NCBI GenBank assembly: GCA_024643585.1
Contig: JAHEMP010000150.1
Coordinates: forward strand, 1-6,003
Direction: 5' to 3'
DNA from: Crocinitomicaceae bacterium
Lineage (GTDB): Bacteria > Bacteroidota > Bacteroidia > Flavobacteriales_D > Crocinitomicaceae
DNA: 6,003 nucleotides
Positions 4,626 to 6,003 of this stretch are shown in pieces. The notes under the pieces are model-generated. The model saw only the letters and a list, made by a program, of their open reading frames with translations. It did not search any database and had not been told where the DNA came from. The number at the start of each line of letters is the position of its first letter. Within the stretch, counting starts at the first letter, position 1. A program made the translations under genes and the position numbers.

Positions 4626-5795
4626 ATGAAGCACATTACACGAACAGTTTGGATCCTCTCCCTCGTCAGTCTTTTTACCGATACTGCAAGTGAAATGTTG
4701 TACCCAATAATGCCCTTGTACCTTGAATCGATAGGTTTTTCAATTGTATTTATTGGTATTTTGGAAGGTTTTGCGGAGGCTTTTGCAGGTTTAAGCAAAG
4801 GATATTTCGGGAAAATGTCGGATAATAGGGGAAAAAGAGTTCCCTTTGTCCAAGTTGGTTATGCATTGAGCACCATCGCAAAACCACTAATGGCCATTTC
4901 TATAGTTCCTATTTGGGTTTTCATGGCGCGTTCTATGGATCGCTTAGGGAAAGGAATTAGGACAGGGGCGAGAGATGCGCTATTGTCCGATGAAGCAACA
5001 CCTGAAACGAAAGGTAGGATTTTTGGATTTCACCGTTCTATGGATACATTGGGCGCGGTTTTAGGCCCTTTGTTGGCGCTTTTGTATTTGTACTTTCATC
5101 CTACAGAGTATAGAACACTGTTTTTTGTAGCCGTAATACCGGGTTTACTGGCCGTTTTTTCTTCTTTTTTATTACGTGAGAAAACATCTCAAAAGAAAAT
5201 CTCTAGTTCCAAAAATTCATTTTTTTCGTTTGTAAACTATTGGAAGGAAAGTCCTGTTGCCTATAGAAAACTCGCCATTGGTTTGTTGTTTTTCGCTTTA
5301 ATCAATAGCTCTGACGTATTTCTTTTATTAAAAGCGAAAGAAATGGGCTTAACGGATTCTATGGTTATTGGCGTTTACATTTTCTACAATTTGATTTATG
5401 CGCTCTTTGCCTACCCTATCGGGATTTTAGCGGATAAAATTGGGCTTAAAAAAATGTTGATAGTTGGACTCTGTTTCTTTTCGTTTACTTATTTCGGAAT
5501 GGCCTTTGGCGAATCGCTTTGGATAGTGGTTTCATTGTTTTTTTCCTATGGGATTTATTCCGCATCCTCAGAAGGAATTTCAAAAGCACTTATAACGAAC
5601 ATTTCTGCAAAAGAGGAATCAGCTACGGCAGTTGGAACTTTTTCAGCTTTTCAAAGTTTGGCTACTTTATTCGCGAGTGCCATTTCGGGTTATCTTTGGT
5701 TTGAATTCGGTTCCTTTGTGGCCTTCCTTATTCCAGCCCTTGGCGCACTATTTGTTAGTATCTATTTCATGATCCTTAAGAATAAGGACATTTAA
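4626..5795 (+). CDS. Major facilitator superfamily (MFS) transporter
   Basis: This 389-residue inner-membrane carrier has about 12 predicted helices in two six-helix halves: roughly 8-30, 40-58, 73-90, 92-104, 134-154, 163-183, then 213-236, 246-266, 277-294, 297-316, 333-356 and 362-385. The two halves are joined by a basic central loop (184-212). MFS motif A is clear between helices 2 and 3 (GKMSDNRGKR, 62-71), and a second copy lies between helices 8 and 9 (GILADKIGLKK, 266-276). Other marks are the acidic FTDTASEMLYP stretch in helix 1 (17-27) and the charged DRLGKGIRTGARDALL segment after helix 4 (105-120). The substrate is unknown; I see nothing that fixes it as a drug, sugar or metal exporter. 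It appears to be a single-gene unit between the tRNA-Arg terminator and a gene-free tail. The ATG at 4626 places helix 1 normally. Confidence 0.92.
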   Translation: MKHITRTVWILSLVSLFTDTASEMLYPIMPLYLESIGFSIVFIGILEGFAEAFAGLSKGYFGKMSDNRGKRVPFVQVGYALSTIAKPLMAISIVPIWVFMARSMDRLGKGIRTGARDALLSDEATPETKGRIFGFHRSMDTLGAVLGPLLALLYLYFHPTEYRTLFFVAVIPGLLAVFSSFLLREKTSQKKISSSKNSFFSFVNYWKESPVAYRKLAIGLLFFALINSSDVFLLLKAKEMGLTDSMVIGVYIFYNLIYALFAYPIGILADKIGLKKMLIVGLCFFSFTYFGMAFGESLWIVVSLFFSYGIYSASSEGISKALITNISAKEESATAVGTFSAFQSLATLFASAISGYLWFEFGSFVAFLIPALGALFVSIYFMILKNKDI

Positions 5796-6003
5796 TTGCC
5801 TTCGACTATCATATTTACGATTGCCAGTTAACATTGAATATTTTGTTTTGTTATTTTCCGTAATTTTCATGTAGCCATATTTATAACTGAATAGGTAATA
5901 CTTCAATTGCTTCTTAAACGTTTCGCTACACATTTACATAAAAAAGTCACAGATTTGCAATACATTAAATTCTGCTGGGTCATTAATCGAGTAAAATCTA
6001 TAC
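5796..6003. other. Gene-free tail, nothing supportable
   Basis: These 208 bases are AT-rich and contain no convincing coding frame, RNA or strong terminator. CAGATTTG (5950-5957) is one base from the -7 consensus and might serve a gene beyond the window edge, but its -33 partner is poorly placed. Confidence 0.4.

Noticed and set aside
4580..4798. Minus-strand open frame of 72 codons over the start of the MFS gene
   Set aside because: It overlaps helix 1 and motif A of the transporter in antisense and shows no recognisable features.
5748..5933. Minus-strand open frame of 61 codons at the end of the MFS gene
   Set aside because: It overlaps the transporter C-terminus, has low-complexity composition rich in Lys, Tyr and Asn, and shows no promoter or family pattern.

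Overview
The window looks like ordinary chromosomal DNA of a member of the Bacteroidota, most likely the Flavobacteriia or a close relative. The reasons are its AT-rich composition, a short (289-residue) primary sigma factor without region 1.1, several promoter-like sites matching the Bacteroidota -7 element TAnnTTTG, few visible Shine-Dalgarno sequences, and tRNA genes without an encoded CCA end. No mobile element, CRISPR array, toxin-antitoxin pair, defence system or biosynthetic cluster is visible.

Layout. Positions 1-294 hold the last 97 codons of the primosomal helicase gene priA (plus strand). It converges on rpoD (minus strand, 291-1160), and the two stop codons overlap. A 176-base AT-rich divergent region (1161-1336) separates rpoD from a tightly packed plus-strand run of four genes. 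These are a low-molecular-weight protein tyrosine phosphatase (1337-1804), a tetrapyrrole-methylase-fold SAM methyltransferase related to RsmI (1801-2553), type I methionine aminopeptidase (2590-3366) and an unrecognised multi-pass membrane protein (3366-3926). The first two share ATGA and the last two share TAATG, so the run probably forms one operon. Its likely promoter lies against the phosphatase ATG, which implies a leaderless or nearly leaderless mRNA.

Positions 3927-4625 contain no protein gene. They hold tRNA-Ser(GCT), tRNA-Pro(TGG) and tRNA-Arg(TCT), Bacteroidota-type promoters ahead of the first two, hairpins in their leaders, two clear intrinsic terminators and two extra palindromes between the Pro and Arg genes. 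A 12-helix major facilitator superfamily transporter follows (4626-5795). The last 208 bases show nothing supportable.

Most genes are housekeeping: replication restart, basal transcription, RNA modification, N-terminal protein maturation and tRNA supply. The points worth a second look are small-scale: the leaderless start, the boxA-like and hairpin leaders of the tRNA genes, a palindrome pairing with the first bases of tRNA-Pro, a 20-base palindrome that may be a dispersed repeat, and the unknown membrane protein coupled to methionine aminopeptidase. I did not find an undescribed multi-gene system.
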